34,410 nucleotides of DNA, taken from contig JBKECH010000001.1 of assembly GCA_047974415.1 (NCBI GenBank), positions 1-34,410 on the forward strand. Reading direction: 5' to 3'. This stretch comes from JBKEAJ01 sp047974415 (GTDB lineage Bacteria; Bacteroidota; Bacteroidia; Bacteroidales; Prolixibacteraceae). The position numbers and the translations under genes are program-made. This document shows positions 7,969 to 17,049 of this stretch, piece after piece. Each line of letters starts with the position of its first letter. Positions within the stretch are counted from its first letter, which is position 1. Below the pieces are notes generated by a model. That model had not been told where the DNA came from. It searched no databases and saw only the letters and a list, made by a program, of their open reading frames with translations.

Positions 7969-9597
7969 ATGAAAGATTTTAAAAGATATATAGCACTAGT
8001 TGTTATCGCTTTAACAACTTCGTGCTCGGACTTCTTAGATACAGCTCCATTGGATGCTCTGTCTCCGTCCACTACTTGGAAAAGTGAAATTGATGCACAG
8101 AAATTTGCAGTTGGTTGTTATGATGGATGGGAAAATGGAGAGACCATCCTGTATTTAGATTGTAATACTGATTTTGGGTATAATAATTTTGAATGGGAGA
8201 ACTATAAAACCATCGCCAACGGAACTATGTCGCCTTCGGGTAGTGTTAAGGATTTCTATGATTACAGTGCGATAAGGCGTTGCAACACCTTCCTTGAGAA
8301 GGTGAAGGACATTGCGTTTGCAAACGAGCAGGCAAAAACAGATTTAATTGGACAAGTACGTACGATAAGAGCTTATAGATACTTTGTTATGAATTGGTGG
8401 TATGGAGGAGTGCCTATTATTGATAATTATGGTAGCGCTACCGAAGCGCAAGTTCCTCGGAATACAGAAAAAGAAGTGCTTGATTTTGTAAATAATGAGT
8501 TAGATAAAGCTATCGAAGAGCTAGATGTGACGCCTACAGAGCGAGGACGTATCGCCAAAGGAGTTGCTATGGCTATTAGGATGCGTAGCGCCTTGTATTA
8601 TAATGATTTTCAAAAAGCAAAAGAGATGGCAGAAGCTATTATTGATCTAAATCAATACTTTTTAGAATCAAATTATGGCGACTTATTTAAGGTTAGCGGT
8701 CAGGGCTCTAAAGAGATTATTGCGGCTGTTCAGTATCTCAATGTAACGAGGGACTTGTATACTATTGGGCAAATGTATAACAATTCAGATGGAGGTTGGT
8801 CTTCTATTGTGCCTACGCAAAATCTTGTGAATACTTATGAAATGAAGGATGGTCTAACCAAAGAGGAGTCTGAGCTGTATGATCCCACTCACCCATTTGC
8901 AAATAGAGATCCACGCATGGAGATGACAATACTATATCCAGGAATGAACTGGCAAGGTGGAATTATCAACACCTTAGATAAAACCATTGATGGTGTTGCA
9001 AATAGCAATTATCCACCATCGGCGAACAACGCCTCTAAAACTGCATTGAGCTGGAGAAAATACTTAGATCCTATCGACCAGTATACAGGAGGTATATTTG
9101 CTTCTAATGCTTGTCCGATTGTTATTCGCTATGCAGAAGTGTTGCTTACTTATGCCGAGGCAACAAATGAACTTTCAGGACCGTCTGCCGACATCTATGA
9201 GCGCTTGAATAAAATTCGGTCGCGAGTGGGCATGCCAGATGTAGATCGTGCCAAATATGGAACAAAAGAGACATTGCGAGAACTGATTCGCCGTGAACGC
9301 AGCGTTGAGCTGGCAGGCGAGGGAGTGCGTCGTCCAGATATTATGCGCTGGAAAGATAATAATGGAAAAGCGCTGGCAGAAACAGTCTTGAATCAAACTC
9401 TTGAACGTATAGTGGGAACCATCGACTATAATGAAGCTGACCCTTCAAAGCGTGCTGTAATAGATGTGAATGCGCCTGATTCTGATAGAAAAATTGAAGA
9501 TAGAGTGTTCAAGCTACACAACCGCTACAATCCTATACCTCAGTCATCCATTGACGACAACCCCAAGCTCAAACAAAATGAAGGATATGTGAATTAG
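7969..9597 (+). CDS. SusD/RagB-family glycan-binding lipoprotein
   Basis: This is the surface lipoprotein that caps the SusC pore and binds the glycan. The N-terminus has a lipoprotein signal with the lipid-modified Cys at residue 19 (LTTSC), followed by SDFLDTAPLDALSPSTTW, typical of RagB/SusD. The helical TPR-like core includes VRTIRAYRYFVMNWWYGGVPI, and the C-terminal half has YAEVLLTYAEATNEL, RLNKIRSRVGMPD and RRERSVELAGEGVRRPDIMRW, all family hallmarks. The length of 542 residues is normal. It starts 14 bp after susC and is surely co-transcribed. A 383-bp gap with a new promoter separates it from the GH2 gene. Confidence 0.97.
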   Translation: MKDFKRYIALVVIALTTSCSDFLDTAPLDALSPSTTWKSEIDAQKFAVGCYDGWENGETILYLDCNTDFGYNNFEWENYKTIANGTMSPSGSVKDFYDYSAIRRCNTFLEKVKDIAFANEQAKTDLIGQVRTIRAYRYFVMNWWYGGVPIIDNYGSATEAQVPRNTEKEVLDFVNNELDKAIEELDVTPTERGRIAKGVAMAIRMRSALYYNDFQKAKEMAEAIIDLNQYFLESNYGDLFKVSGQGSKEIIAAVQYLNVTRDLYTIGQMYNNSDGGWSSIVPTQNLVNTYEMKDGLTKEESELYDPTHPFANRDPRMEMTILYPGMNWQGGIINTLDKTIDGVANSNYPPSANNASKTALSWRKYLDPIDQYTGGIFASNACPIVIRYAEVLLTYAEATNELSGPSADIYERLNKIRSRVGMPDVDRAKYGTKETLRELIRRERSVELAGEGVRRPDIMRWKDNNGKALAETVLNQTLERIVGTIDYNEADPSKRAVIDVNAPDSDRKIEDRVFKLHNRYNPIPQSSIDDNPKLKQNEGYVN

Positions 9598-9820
9598 GGT
9601 ATTTGTTCTTTTTTTTACCCAGAACCATGCATTGGAATGCCGTAGTGAGTGCTTTAAGTTCGATAAAACAAGGGTTTTGGTGAACGAAGCATAGCGCCGC
9701 TACGGTGAGCGAAACAAAAACCAGCTAAGCCTTTATTTTGAAGAGATTGAAGCACGTAGTAGGTGAGCTAATGCATATTTTTAGGTTTAATCAAGCTGTA
9801 ATTTTAAGGTTACATAATAT
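9598..9820 (+). other. Intergenic region after susD, no gene seen
   Basis: No supported open reading frame. There is a T-rich stretch right after the susD stop, and an imperfect dyad around 9673-9721 (GGTTTTGG ... ACAAAAACC) that could act as a terminator but has several unpaired bases. The promoter and palindrome of the next gene follow. Confidence 0.45.
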
Positions 9821-9852
9821 TTTGCTTATTGTGTCCAAAGTTTGTAACTTTG
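9821..9852 (+). promoter_or_regulatory. Bacteroides-type promoter for the GH2 beta-galactosidase
   Basis: TTTG at 9821-9824, exactly 20 bp, then TAACTTTG at 9845-9852: a full match to the Bacteroides -33/-7 consensus. The expected transcript start is near 9859-9862, leaving about 120 bases of leader before the ATG at 9981. Confidence 0.8.
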
Positions 9853-9860
9853 GACACAAT
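9828..9860. promoter_or_regulatory. Perfect palindrome over the GH2 promoter, candidate operator
   Basis: ATTGTGTCCAAAGT (9828-9841) and ACTTTGGACACAAT (9847-9860) are exact reverse complements around the loop TTGTA. The right arm contains most of the -7 box, and the element covers the spacer up to the expected start site. The position suits repressor binding. As RNA it would be split by the transcription start, so a terminator reading is less likely, although five T residues follow it. Confidence 0.7.
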
Positions 9861-9980
9861 ATTTTTACGAACATTCGCAAGGCCTCGTTAAGCTGCTTAT
9901 AAATAGTAAAATGTGTGTTGGGAAAGGTAAACAAAGACAAGAAATCAGAAGTGAAATTATAAACGCATGAAATTATAACA

Positions 9981-12900
9981 ATGAAGAACAAATTAAAAGT
10001 ATGTTTGCTGGCAGTGCTGGCAGTAACCTTGTTTGGAAGTGTCAAGGCGCAAGAGCATTGGCAAAATCCAGAAGTAAATGAAGAAAACCGCTTGCCAATG
10101 CATAGCGCATTCTTCCCTTATGAGTCCGAGGCAGAAGCCGCTAAGAATGTAAAGGAAGAGTCAAGTAATTTTCTGACTCTGAACGGAACCTGGAAGTTTA
10201 AATGGGTTAGCAACGCATGGCAACGCTCCAATGACTTTTTTAAGACCGATTTGAATGACAAAGGTTGGGACGATATCACTGTACCTGGCATGTGGGAGCT
10301 TAATGGATACGGCAGTCCACAATATTTAAACGTGGGCTATGGGTGGAGAAATCAGTATAAAAACAATCCCCCAATTGTACCTGAGGAAAACAATCATGTG
10401 GGGAGCTATCGTAAAGAGATAGAAATTCCTTTGTCGTGGAAAGGAAAACGGATTATAGCTCATTTTGGTTCAGTAACATCAAATATGAGTTTGTATGTAA
10501 ATGGTGAATATGTAGGATATAGCGAGGATAGTAAATTAGAAGCGGAGTTTGACATTACTAAATATTTAAAACCAGGTAAGAACCTCATTGCGTTTCAAAC
10601 CTTCCGTTGGTGTGACGGCACGTATCTAGAAGATCAAGATTTTTGGCGCTTTTCGGGTGTAGGTCGCGATTGCTACTTGTATGCTCGCAACGATGCTTAT
10701 GTTAGAGATTTGAAAATAACTCCTGACTTGGTGAATAATTACACAGATGGCAAATTGTCGATAAATATAGACCTGTCATCAAAAGCATCCGCAGAGCTAA
10801 AGCTTACAGACGCTGACGGGAATGTTGTTGCAAAGAAAGAAGTCTCTGGAGCGGGAATGATTGCAACAGAAATAAAACTAGCAGAACCTTATAAATGGAC
10901 GGACGAGACCCCTTATCTTTACACATTGACTGTAGTACTGAGGCAGTCAGAAACAGTAAAAGAAGTAGTGCCAGTAAAAGTTGGATTTCGCAAAGTCGAG
11001 ATTAAAAATGGTCAGTTTTGTGTAAATGGTCAGCCAGTGCTGATAAAAGGAGCAAATAGACATGAAGTAGACCCCGATGGTGGATATTTTGTGTCGCCCG
11101 AGCGAATGAAACAAGATATTCTACGCATGAGAGAATTTAACATCAATGCAGTACGAACATGTCACTACCCAGACGACGACTTATGGTACCAGCTTTGTGA
11201 TGAGTATGGGATATATGTAGTAGCGGAAGCAAATTTAGAGTCGCACGGGATGGGCTATGGAGATAAAACTCTGGCGAAAAATACCCAATTTGCAAAGGCG
11301 CATCTCGAAAGAAATGAACGCAATGTGTTGCGGAATTACAATCATCCATCGGTTGTTACTTGGTCTATGGGGAATGAAGCAGGCTTTGGTCCAAACTTCG
11401 AGGCTTGCTATAGATGGATAAAAAAGTATGATAATTCAAGGCCAGTTCAGTACGAAAGAGGAGGTAACAACGACTATACCGACATCTACTGCCCGATGTA
11501 CTATAGATATGAGAGTTGCGAGGAGTACGGAAAATCTAATGGAAATAAGCCACTGATTCAATGTGAATATGCTCATGCCATGGGCAACTCGCAAGGTGGA
11601 TTCAAGGAGTATTGGGAGCTTGTGCGTAAATACCCCCTGTACCAAGGAGGATTTATATGGGATTTTGTAGACCAATCGGTACGTTGGAAAAACAAAGATG
11701 GACAGGATATTTATGCTTATGGAGGCGATTTTAATCCATACGATGCTAGCGACAATAACTTCTTGGACAATGGGTTGATTAGTCCCGACAGGGTACCGAA
11801 CCCTCACTGCTACGAAGTTGGCTACTACTATCAATCTATTTGGACAACATTGCTAGATTCGCAAAAAGGGCAAATAGAAATATATAATGAATATTTCTTC
11901 CGCGATCTATCGAATTTCTATTTACAATGGGAGCTAGTGGGCGACGGAGAGATACTGAAAACAGGAGTAGTTGAGAATCTTGATGTTGAGGCGCAAAAAA
12001 GAGTAAAATTAAATCTCTACACAGAACTCCCTAAAAATATTGATGCAAAAGAGATCATGCTAAATGTTGCCTATAAATTGAAAGGCGGAGAACAACTGTT
12101 GCCTGCAGGATATGCCAGAGCTCGTCAGCAGTTGGTGGTTAAAACATGGGAATTTGAGCCTGTGCAACTTGCCAATAAAACCGAATCAAACAAGGAGGTT
12201 GTAATGCCAACTATCGTAGAAGATGACTTTAACTATCTGATGGTAAAAGGAGCAAGCTTTCAGGTAGATTTTAATCGTAGCACTGGATATTTATGTCGCT
12301 ATCTTATTGATGGAGCGTCTGTTCTAGAAGATGGTGCATATTTGAAGCCAAACTTCTGGCGCGCACCTACGGACAACGACTACGGCGCACGCTTACAAAA
12401 CAAGTATGAGGTGTGGAAAAGTCCAAAACTAGAACTTAAATCTCTGAAAGCCAAAAGCAATTCCGAAGGCTTGGCAGAGATTAGAGCAGAATATGAAATG
12501 CCAGAAGTTGGAGCTAAGCTGCAACTTACATATCAGATTAACAATGAAGGCGCTATTAAAGTAAATCAGAAAATGATTGCAGGTGGGAAATCTGGAGTTT
12601 CGGACATGTTCCGTTTTGGAATGAAATGGGAGATGCCTTATAAATATCAACATATCACTTATTACGGCAGAGGACCAGGCGAAAACTACGCCGACCGAAA
12701 AGACTCGGAATTTATAGGGCTGTACAACCAAAAAGTAAGCGAACAGGCTTATCCTTATATACGCCCACAGGAAACTGGAACGAAATCAGATGTACGCTGG
12801 TGGGCGCAAACCACACAAGGAGGGCAAGGCTTATGTTTTACATCCGATGAAGCCTTTTCTATTTCGGCATTGAATTACACCATTGAATCGCTGGATGATG

Positions 12901-13100
12901 GGGTGCAAAAGGACCAACGCCATTTTGTCGAAGCCGTAGAAAGCAACTTTGTAACCATCTGTATAGATGACAAGCAAATGGGACTAGGGTGCATTGACAG
13001 TTGGGGCGCACTGCCAATTCAAAAATATCGCATACCTTATCAGGATTATGAGTTTAATTTTGTAGTCAGACCTATAAAGAGCGCTTATTCTGCGAGATAG
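9981..13100 (+). CDS. GH2 beta-galactosidase, secreted
   Basis: This enzyme hydrolyses terminal beta-galactosides. Residues 1-23 are a signal peptide ending VKAQ, so it acts in the periplasm or beyond. Domain order is that of LacZ: sugar-binding jelly roll (about 50-230; HVGSYRKEIEIP, WCDGTYLEDQDFWRFSGV), immunoglobulin-like domain (about 235-340), TIM barrel (about 342-640) with ANRHEVDPDGG and RTCHYPDD, the acid/base at E466 (MGNEAG) and the nucleophile at E529 (QCEYAHAMGNS), a further beta domain, and the LacZ domain 5 / Bgal_small_N region (about 755-1035; PNFWRAPTDNDYG, YYGRGPGENYADR). The 1039 residues are full length. It has its own promoter with an overlapping palindrome and a strong terminator downstream, so it is a monocistronic unit beside susC/susD. 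Confidence 0.96.
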   Translation: MKNKLKVCLLAVLAVTLFGSVKAQEHWQNPEVNEENRLPMHSAFFPYESEAEAAKNVKEESSNFLTLNGTWKFKWVSNAWQRSNDFFKTDLNDKGWDDITVPGMWELNGYGSPQYLNVGYGWRNQYKNNPPIVPEENNHVGSYRKEIEIPLSWKGKRIIAHFGSVTSNMSLYVNGEYVGYSEDSKLEAEFDITKYLKPGKNLIAFQTFRWCDGTYLEDQDFWRFSGVGRDCYLYARNDAYVRDLKITPDLVNNYTDGKLSINIDLSSKASAELKLTDADGNVVAKKEVSGAGMIATEIKLAEPYKWTDETPYLYTLTVVLRQSETVKEVVPVKVGFRKVEIKNGQFCVNGQPVLIKGANRHEVDPDGGYFVSPERMKQDILRMREFNINAVRTCHYPDDDLWYQLCDEYGIYVVAEANLESHGMGYGDKTLAKNTQFAKAHLERNERNVLRNYNHPSVVTWSMGNEAGFGPNFEACYRWIKKYDNSRPVQYERGGNNDYTDIYCPMYYRYESCEEYGKSNGNKPLIQCEYAHAMGNSQGGFKEYWELVRKYPLYQGGFIWDFVDQSVRWKNKDGQDIYAYGGDFNPYDASDNNFLDNGLISPDRVPNPHCYEVGYYYQSIWTTLLDSQKGQIEIYNEYFFRDLSNFYLQWELVGDGEILKTGVVENLDVEAQKRVKLNLYTELPKNIDAKEIMLNVAYKLKGGEQLLPAGYARARQQLVVKTWEFEPVQLANKTESNKEVVMPTIVEDDFNYLMVKGASFQVDFNRSTGYLCRYLIDGASVLEDGAYLKPNFWRAPTDNDYGARLQNKYEVWKSPKLELKSLKAKSNSEGLAEIRAEYEMPEVGAKLQLTYQINNEGAIKVNQKMIAGGKSGVSDMFRFGMKWEMPYKYQHITYYGRGPGENYADRKDSEFIGLYNQKVSEQAYPYIRPQETGTKSDVRWWAQTTQGGQGLCFTSDEAFSISALNYTIESLDDGVQKDQRHFVEAVESNFVTICIDDKQMGLGCIDSWGALPIQKYRIPYQDYEFNFVVRPIKSAYSAR

Positions 13101-13114
13101 AAAATCACAAGCAT

Positions 13115-13162
13115 AGTACCAAAAAAAAGAGTGAACATTGAAGTTCACTCTTTTTTTGTACT
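13115..13162 (+). terminator. Intrinsic terminator after the GH2 gene
   Basis: A GAGTGAAC / GTTCACTC stem with a six-base loop lies between a run of A before and seven T after (13151-13157). The dyad extends outward through the A/T runs and AGTAC / GTACT (13115-13119 and 13158-13162). The symmetric A and T runs make it potentially bidirectional. Confidence 0.9.
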
Positions 13163-13203
13163 ACACTGAGGCCAGTAAAAAGCATTATAATTGCCTACCC
13201 CGA

Positions 13204-13347
13204 TTAATTAGAGTCAGTCTATAAAGGCCAATATCTGCGTTATGCTCACTTTGCGAATTAGTCATTTACACAAGTAAACTCCCAATTCACAAACTCCCAA
13301 TATACAGAACGGCAAGCCTTGATCTTGAACTTTCTAGTTCAGACTCC
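13204..13347 (-). repeat. Dispersed repeat, copy A (inverted relative to copy B at 26486-26614)
   Basis: Read on the minus strand, this matches 26486-26614 with scattered substitutions, most strongly over the blocks around CGCAAAGTGAGCATAAC and AGTTTACTTGTGTAAATGAC. Copy A carries an extra 15-bp segment from a local duplication of ACTCCCAAT. On the minus strand both copies contain a short frame beginning MT(N/D)SQSEHN(A/T)DIGLYR; here it would be 26 residues. The nature of the element is unknown. Confidence 0.85.
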
Positions 13348-13416
13348 CGACATTATGGACCGACACTAATTGGTCTGAAGGTAATCCAGATGATTCTTTA
13401 CCAAAAGCTGTAAATT

Positions 13417-13747
13417 GACATTAACGATTCGGAAATAGATTACAGGGAAGTAGCTATCCAGAACATTACACTCGCAGATGACAAACGAGCTTACTACCAA
13501 ATAAGCGATGACCATAAACAGTTAGTAGGAATTGAAGGAGAAGGACTTGCCAATGTTTTTCAATCCGATCAATGAAAGTATAGTACAGGAAATCACGTTA
13601 CCCTTGTATTATACTGGATTAACCAAAACGGCAACAATTCGGGAACAAGAAGGAAAATCGAAAAAGCATAAGTTAAATCGGGGATATGAAGTAAAACTCA
13701 GCATCCGCATTTCGGCGAATTCTTACAATTGGTTAGTGATTGAATAG
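13417..13747 (+). pseudogene. Decayed coding remnant, tail resembles a glycosidase C-terminal beta domain
   Basis: One frame reads DSEIDYREVAIQNITLADDK and onward to a stop at 13573-13575. A second frame, overlapping its end, reads FFNPINESIVQEITLPLYYT, then GLTKTATIREQEGK and ending SYNWLVIE at 13747. The second part looks like the C-terminal beta-sandwich of secreted Bacteroidales glycosidases (FNPT..., LYYTGL, WLVIE). The frame change and lack of an upstream catalytic domain indicate a gene relic, possibly two joined fragments. The exact family is not recognised. Confidence 0.5.
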
Positions 13748-13763
13748 TCTGTAGCTCGAACAA

Positions 13764-13791
13764 TATGAATCCACAAATTTCACTAAATTTG
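13764..13791 (+). promoter_or_regulatory. Possible promoter for the GH92 gene
   Basis: TAAATTTG at 13784-13791 matches the -7 consensus TAnnTTTG and lies 25 bases before the ATG. The -33 element is weak: no TTTG at 20 bp, only TATG at 13764-13767 with a 16-bp gap. Confidence 0.4.
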
Positions 13792-13816
13792 CAGATATTG
13801 GTCAATTAGAAATATC

Positions 13817-16800
13817 ATGAAAACATTTTTATTTATAGCATTTTTATTCACGTTCTCTTATATGGGGTTATCTTCGGAGAGAGTTATTTGGCAAATTGGA
13901 AAAAACGACAAATCGTGTTCCGAATTTGCATTGTATCCCAATGATTACACCCTTTTTTCTTCTTCGGACTTTGCTAGTGAAGATGGTTATTACATCGTAG
14001 GTCAATCGAGCCCAAAAACGGACTGGCCATATCTATTGCCTGGCCCATTCGATGACTTTGCAGGCTATGGTTACTGGTCTGGAAGGGCTTTACATAAGTT
14101 GCGTGTATTTTTTGAAATTAGTCAGTTGCCAAAGCTTGGAAACTGTTTATTGCAAATAGATGTTTTAGCGGTAAATGCAAAACAATCACCTCTGCTCAGA
14201 TGCGTTATAAACGAGCAGGTTTATGAGGAACAATTGATTTCTGGAGAGTCACAAAATCCAGCAGATCTAATACCCAACTGTCAGCGAGTTTTATTTTCAA
14301 TTCCGATAGCCGAGTTAAAGGAAGGGGTTAACGAACTAAGCTTTCAATGTATTACTGGCAACTGGTTAGCATTCGATGCCATTTCCTTTTTAGGGCCGAC
14401 GTCATTGCAATTATCTCCACCATGCAATACCTTACTACGTAATGTTAACTTCGCCAATTGGGAGCTAAATGCTGATAATAAAGCCACGCAACCTCTGCTA
14501 GTAGACGTTTATCACAAAGGGGATAAAGAACTTGTTAGAGTAGTAGTTGACAACTTAGAAAAAGAGATGGAGCTCGAGGCAGGACATCATGTTAAGGAAT
14601 TTAATTTCCCATCGGTAAATAAGAAACAAATATCTAGGGTGCAAGTTTTTGTCGGGGACGACTTAAAATACGAATCAGAAATAAAACGGACAGCCGAAGC
14701 GAGTATCTCTTATAATGATTATGTAAATCAATTTATGGGGACCAGTGGCTCTAGATGGATGATTACGCCTGGCCCTAGAATGCCAATGCCTATGGTGCAA
14801 TTAAGCCCGAACAACGAACAAACGGTCTGGAAAGGGGGCTACGAACACCAAATTGAAAGCATATCAGGATTTAATCATACTCAGGAATGGACTATGGCTG
14901 GTTTTACCATGATGCCAGTTACGGGGAAGTTACAAATACAGCCTGGTCCTGAGAATGCCCCCGACTTAGGGTACCGGTCGAGGATAAATAAAAAAACAGA
15001 GAAAGCCAAAATCGGTCTATATAGTGTTGATTTAGTCGATTATGATATTCATGTCGATATGACATCTACAACTCGTTGTGGATTTCAACGCTATGTCTCA
15101 TCAAAATCTGAACCATTGAGAGTTCTTATCAATGCTTATCCCCCCTCAGAATACTCTTACGAGAATATGGAGTTTGAAATAAATGTTCTTAGCAACACTA
15201 GACTTGAAGGTTTTGTGCATCAGAAATGCGACAGCAAACATACAGCCTATGCTTTTGAACAAGATTACCGACTTTATTTTACACTAGAATTTAATAAACC
15301 TTTTGAAAGTATGGGAGGATGGACCGACCAATCTGAGAATATGAAGGCAGGAAGAACCTTTATTTATGACAATATTACTGAAGAGGCAAAACAGATAAAA
15401 GGAAAGGGAATGACAGGAGCTTTTATTAATTTTAAACAATTAGACACAGATACGGTTTTAGTGCGTAGCTCAATCTCTTTGGTCAGCGCAGAAAACGCTA
15501 GATTAAATCTTATTCATGAGATCTCCGAGCCCTTTGCTTGGAACTTTGAGGCTGTAGTTAATCATCAAAAAGACACATGGAATAATTATTTATCAAGAAT
15601 AACAATTGAAACAGACGACTATCTTCAGAAAGTGAAATTTTACACAAATCTTTACAGAGCTTTATCTGGCAGGCCAGCATGGGGCGATGTGAATGGGCAA
15701 TGGATGGACATGAATGAACATGTACAACAGTTTGACGACCCTCAGCAACGTTTATGTTCTGGTGAGTATTGGAATACTTTTTGGAATGTGCAACAATTGA
15801 ACCAGCTAATTGCTCCTGAATTTTCTTCAGCCCAAGTAAAAAGCCTAATTGAATTTTACGATAAGGGTGGATGGCTTTCGAAAGGTATTTTTGCAGGAGA
15901 GTATTCAAGTGTCATGGTAGCTATGCACTCCATTCCGTGGATTGTAGGAGCATGGAATCACGGAATTCGAGACTTTAACTTTGAAAAATCGTATGCAATG
16001 ATGAAGCATGCCCAGCTCACTCCACCCGACATGAACCATAGTGGAGGAGGTAGAGTTGGAAACGAAAGTCTAGTTGAATACATGAAATATGGATATGTCC
16101 CAGTAGAGACCGATATATATCAGAGTTATGTCTCTAATACGCTTGAATACGCCTTTGATGATTGGTGCCTAGCACAAGCTGCGAAGCAACTTAATAAAAA
16201 AGAAGACTATTTGTTTTTCCTTAGACGCTCGGAAAATTGGCGAAATATTTTTGATTCTGCGAGTGGTTTTATGCGCCCTAAACACATCAATGGAGAATGG
16301 GTCGAAGATTTTAATCCTTATCGTACTCCAGGCTTTGTAGAAGGAAATTCTTGGCAATTTAGTTGGTTCGTTCCACACAACGTACGAGGATTGGTAGATG
16401 CTATTGGGAAAGAGCGTTTTGTCGAGAGGTTGGATAGCGCAATGTATAAATCAGAACAAGTTAATTTTAATGCTCTTGGCGACAATTTTTCCAAATATCC
16501 AGTAAACCATGGAAATCAACCTAACATGCAGTCGTGCTACTTGTTTAATTGGGCAGGAGAACCGTGGCTTACACAAAAGTGGGCGCGTGCAATACAAGAA
16601 AGGTATTACGGAATGGGACCACGTAGTGCTTATCCTGGCGACGAAGATCAAGGACAAATGAGTTCATGGTATGTAATGAGTACCATCGGACTGTTCCAAA
16701 TGGATGGAGGCTGTTCCACAGAGCCTTTCTACGAATTAGGAAGTCCACGTTTCAACAAGGTTACTATTCAATTAAGCGATAAATACTATGGAGGAAAAAC

Positions 16801-16969
16801 ATTTGTTATTGAAGCTCGACATGCATCGAAAGAGAACAAATACATACAATCAGCTAAGCTAAACGGACAAGTACTCAACAAATGGAAAATTCCAGTAAAA
16901 GACATTCTCAAAGGAGGAAAACTTGAATTGGAGATGAGCTCGAAGCCAAATAAGTTATTTGGGAAATAG
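13817..16969 (+). CDS. GH92 exo-alpha-mannosidase, secreted
   Basis: GH92 enzymes are Ca-dependent inverting exo-alpha-mannosidases. Residues 1-19 form a signal peptide. An extra N-terminal domain (about 23-195; IWQIGKNDKS, SPKTDWPYLLPGPFDDFAGY) resembles the jelly-roll module seen at the start of many Bacteroides glycosidases and is probably carbohydrate-binding. The GH92 beta-sandwich begins near SYNDYVNQFMGTSGSRWMIT (about 296), and the catalytic (alpha/alpha)6 domain fills about 590-1030, with GEYWNTFWNVQ, HSGGGRVGNESLVEYMKYGY and GDEDQGQMSSWYVMSTIG. In the last motif D942 and D944 correspond to the catalytic base aspartates of the family. The usual WDTFR is replaced by WNTFW, so this is a divergent subgroup and the linkage preference is uncertain. 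Both flanks are decayed DNA. Confidence 0.92.
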   Translation: MKTFLFIAFLFTFSYMGLSSERVIWQIGKNDKSCSEFALYPNDYTLFSSSDFASEDGYYIVGQSSPKTDWPYLLPGPFDDFAGYGYWSGRALHKLRVFFEISQLPKLGNCLLQIDVLAVNAKQSPLLRCVINEQVYEEQLISGESQNPADLIPNCQRVLFSIPIAELKEGVNELSFQCITGNWLAFDAISFLGPTSLQLSPPCNTLLRNVNFANWELNADNKATQPLLVDVYHKGDKELVRVVVDNLEKEMELEAGHHVKEFNFPSVNKKQISRVQVFVGDDLKYESEIKRTAEASISYNDYVNQFMGTSGSRWMITPGPRMPMPMVQLSPNNEQTVWKGGYEHQIESISGFNHTQEWTMAGFTMMPVTGKLQIQPGPENAPDLGYRSRINKKTEKAKIGLYSVDLVDYDIHVDMTSTTRCGFQRYVSSKSEPLRVLINAYPPSEYSYENMEFEINVLSNTRLEGFVHQKCDSKHTAYAFEQDYRLYFTLEFNKPFESMGGWTDQSENMKAGRTFIYDNITEEAKQIKGKGMTGAFINFKQLDTDTVLVRSSISLVSAENARLNLIHEISEPFAWNFEAVVNHQKDTWNNYLSRITIETDDYLQKVKFYTNLYRALSGRPAWGDVNGQWMDMNEHVQQFDDPQQRLCSGEYWNTFWNVQQLNQLIAPEFSSAQVKSLIEFYDKGGWLSKGIFAGEYSSVMVAMHSIPWIVGAWNHGIRDFNFEKSYAMMKHAQLTPPDMNHSGGGRVGNESLVEYMKYGYVPVETDIYQSYVSNTLEYAFDDWCLAQAAKQLNKKEDYLFFLRRSENWRNIFDSASGFMRPKHINGEWVEDFNPYRTPGFVEGNSWQFSWFVPHNVRGLVDAIGKERFVERLDSAMYKSEQVNFNALGDNFSKYPVNHGNQPNMQSCYLFNWAGEPWLTQKWARAIQERYYGMGPRSAYPGDEDQGQMSSWYVMSTIGLFQMDGGCSTEPFYELGSPRFNKVTIQLSDKYYGGKTFVIEARHASKENKYIQSAKLNGQVLNKWKIPVKDILKGGKLELEMSSKPNKLFGK

Positions 16970-17049
16970 ATGACATCGCGTCAAACTCTAATAAGAATAT
17001 TCCAAACAGCATTCTGATACATTTTTTGCCTTCACTCAACAACATCAAA

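Noticed and set aside
9828..9860. Intrinsic terminator for susD
   Set aside because: Although T residues follow, it lies over 230 bp after susD and coincides exactly with a full-consensus promoter, so an operator role is favoured.
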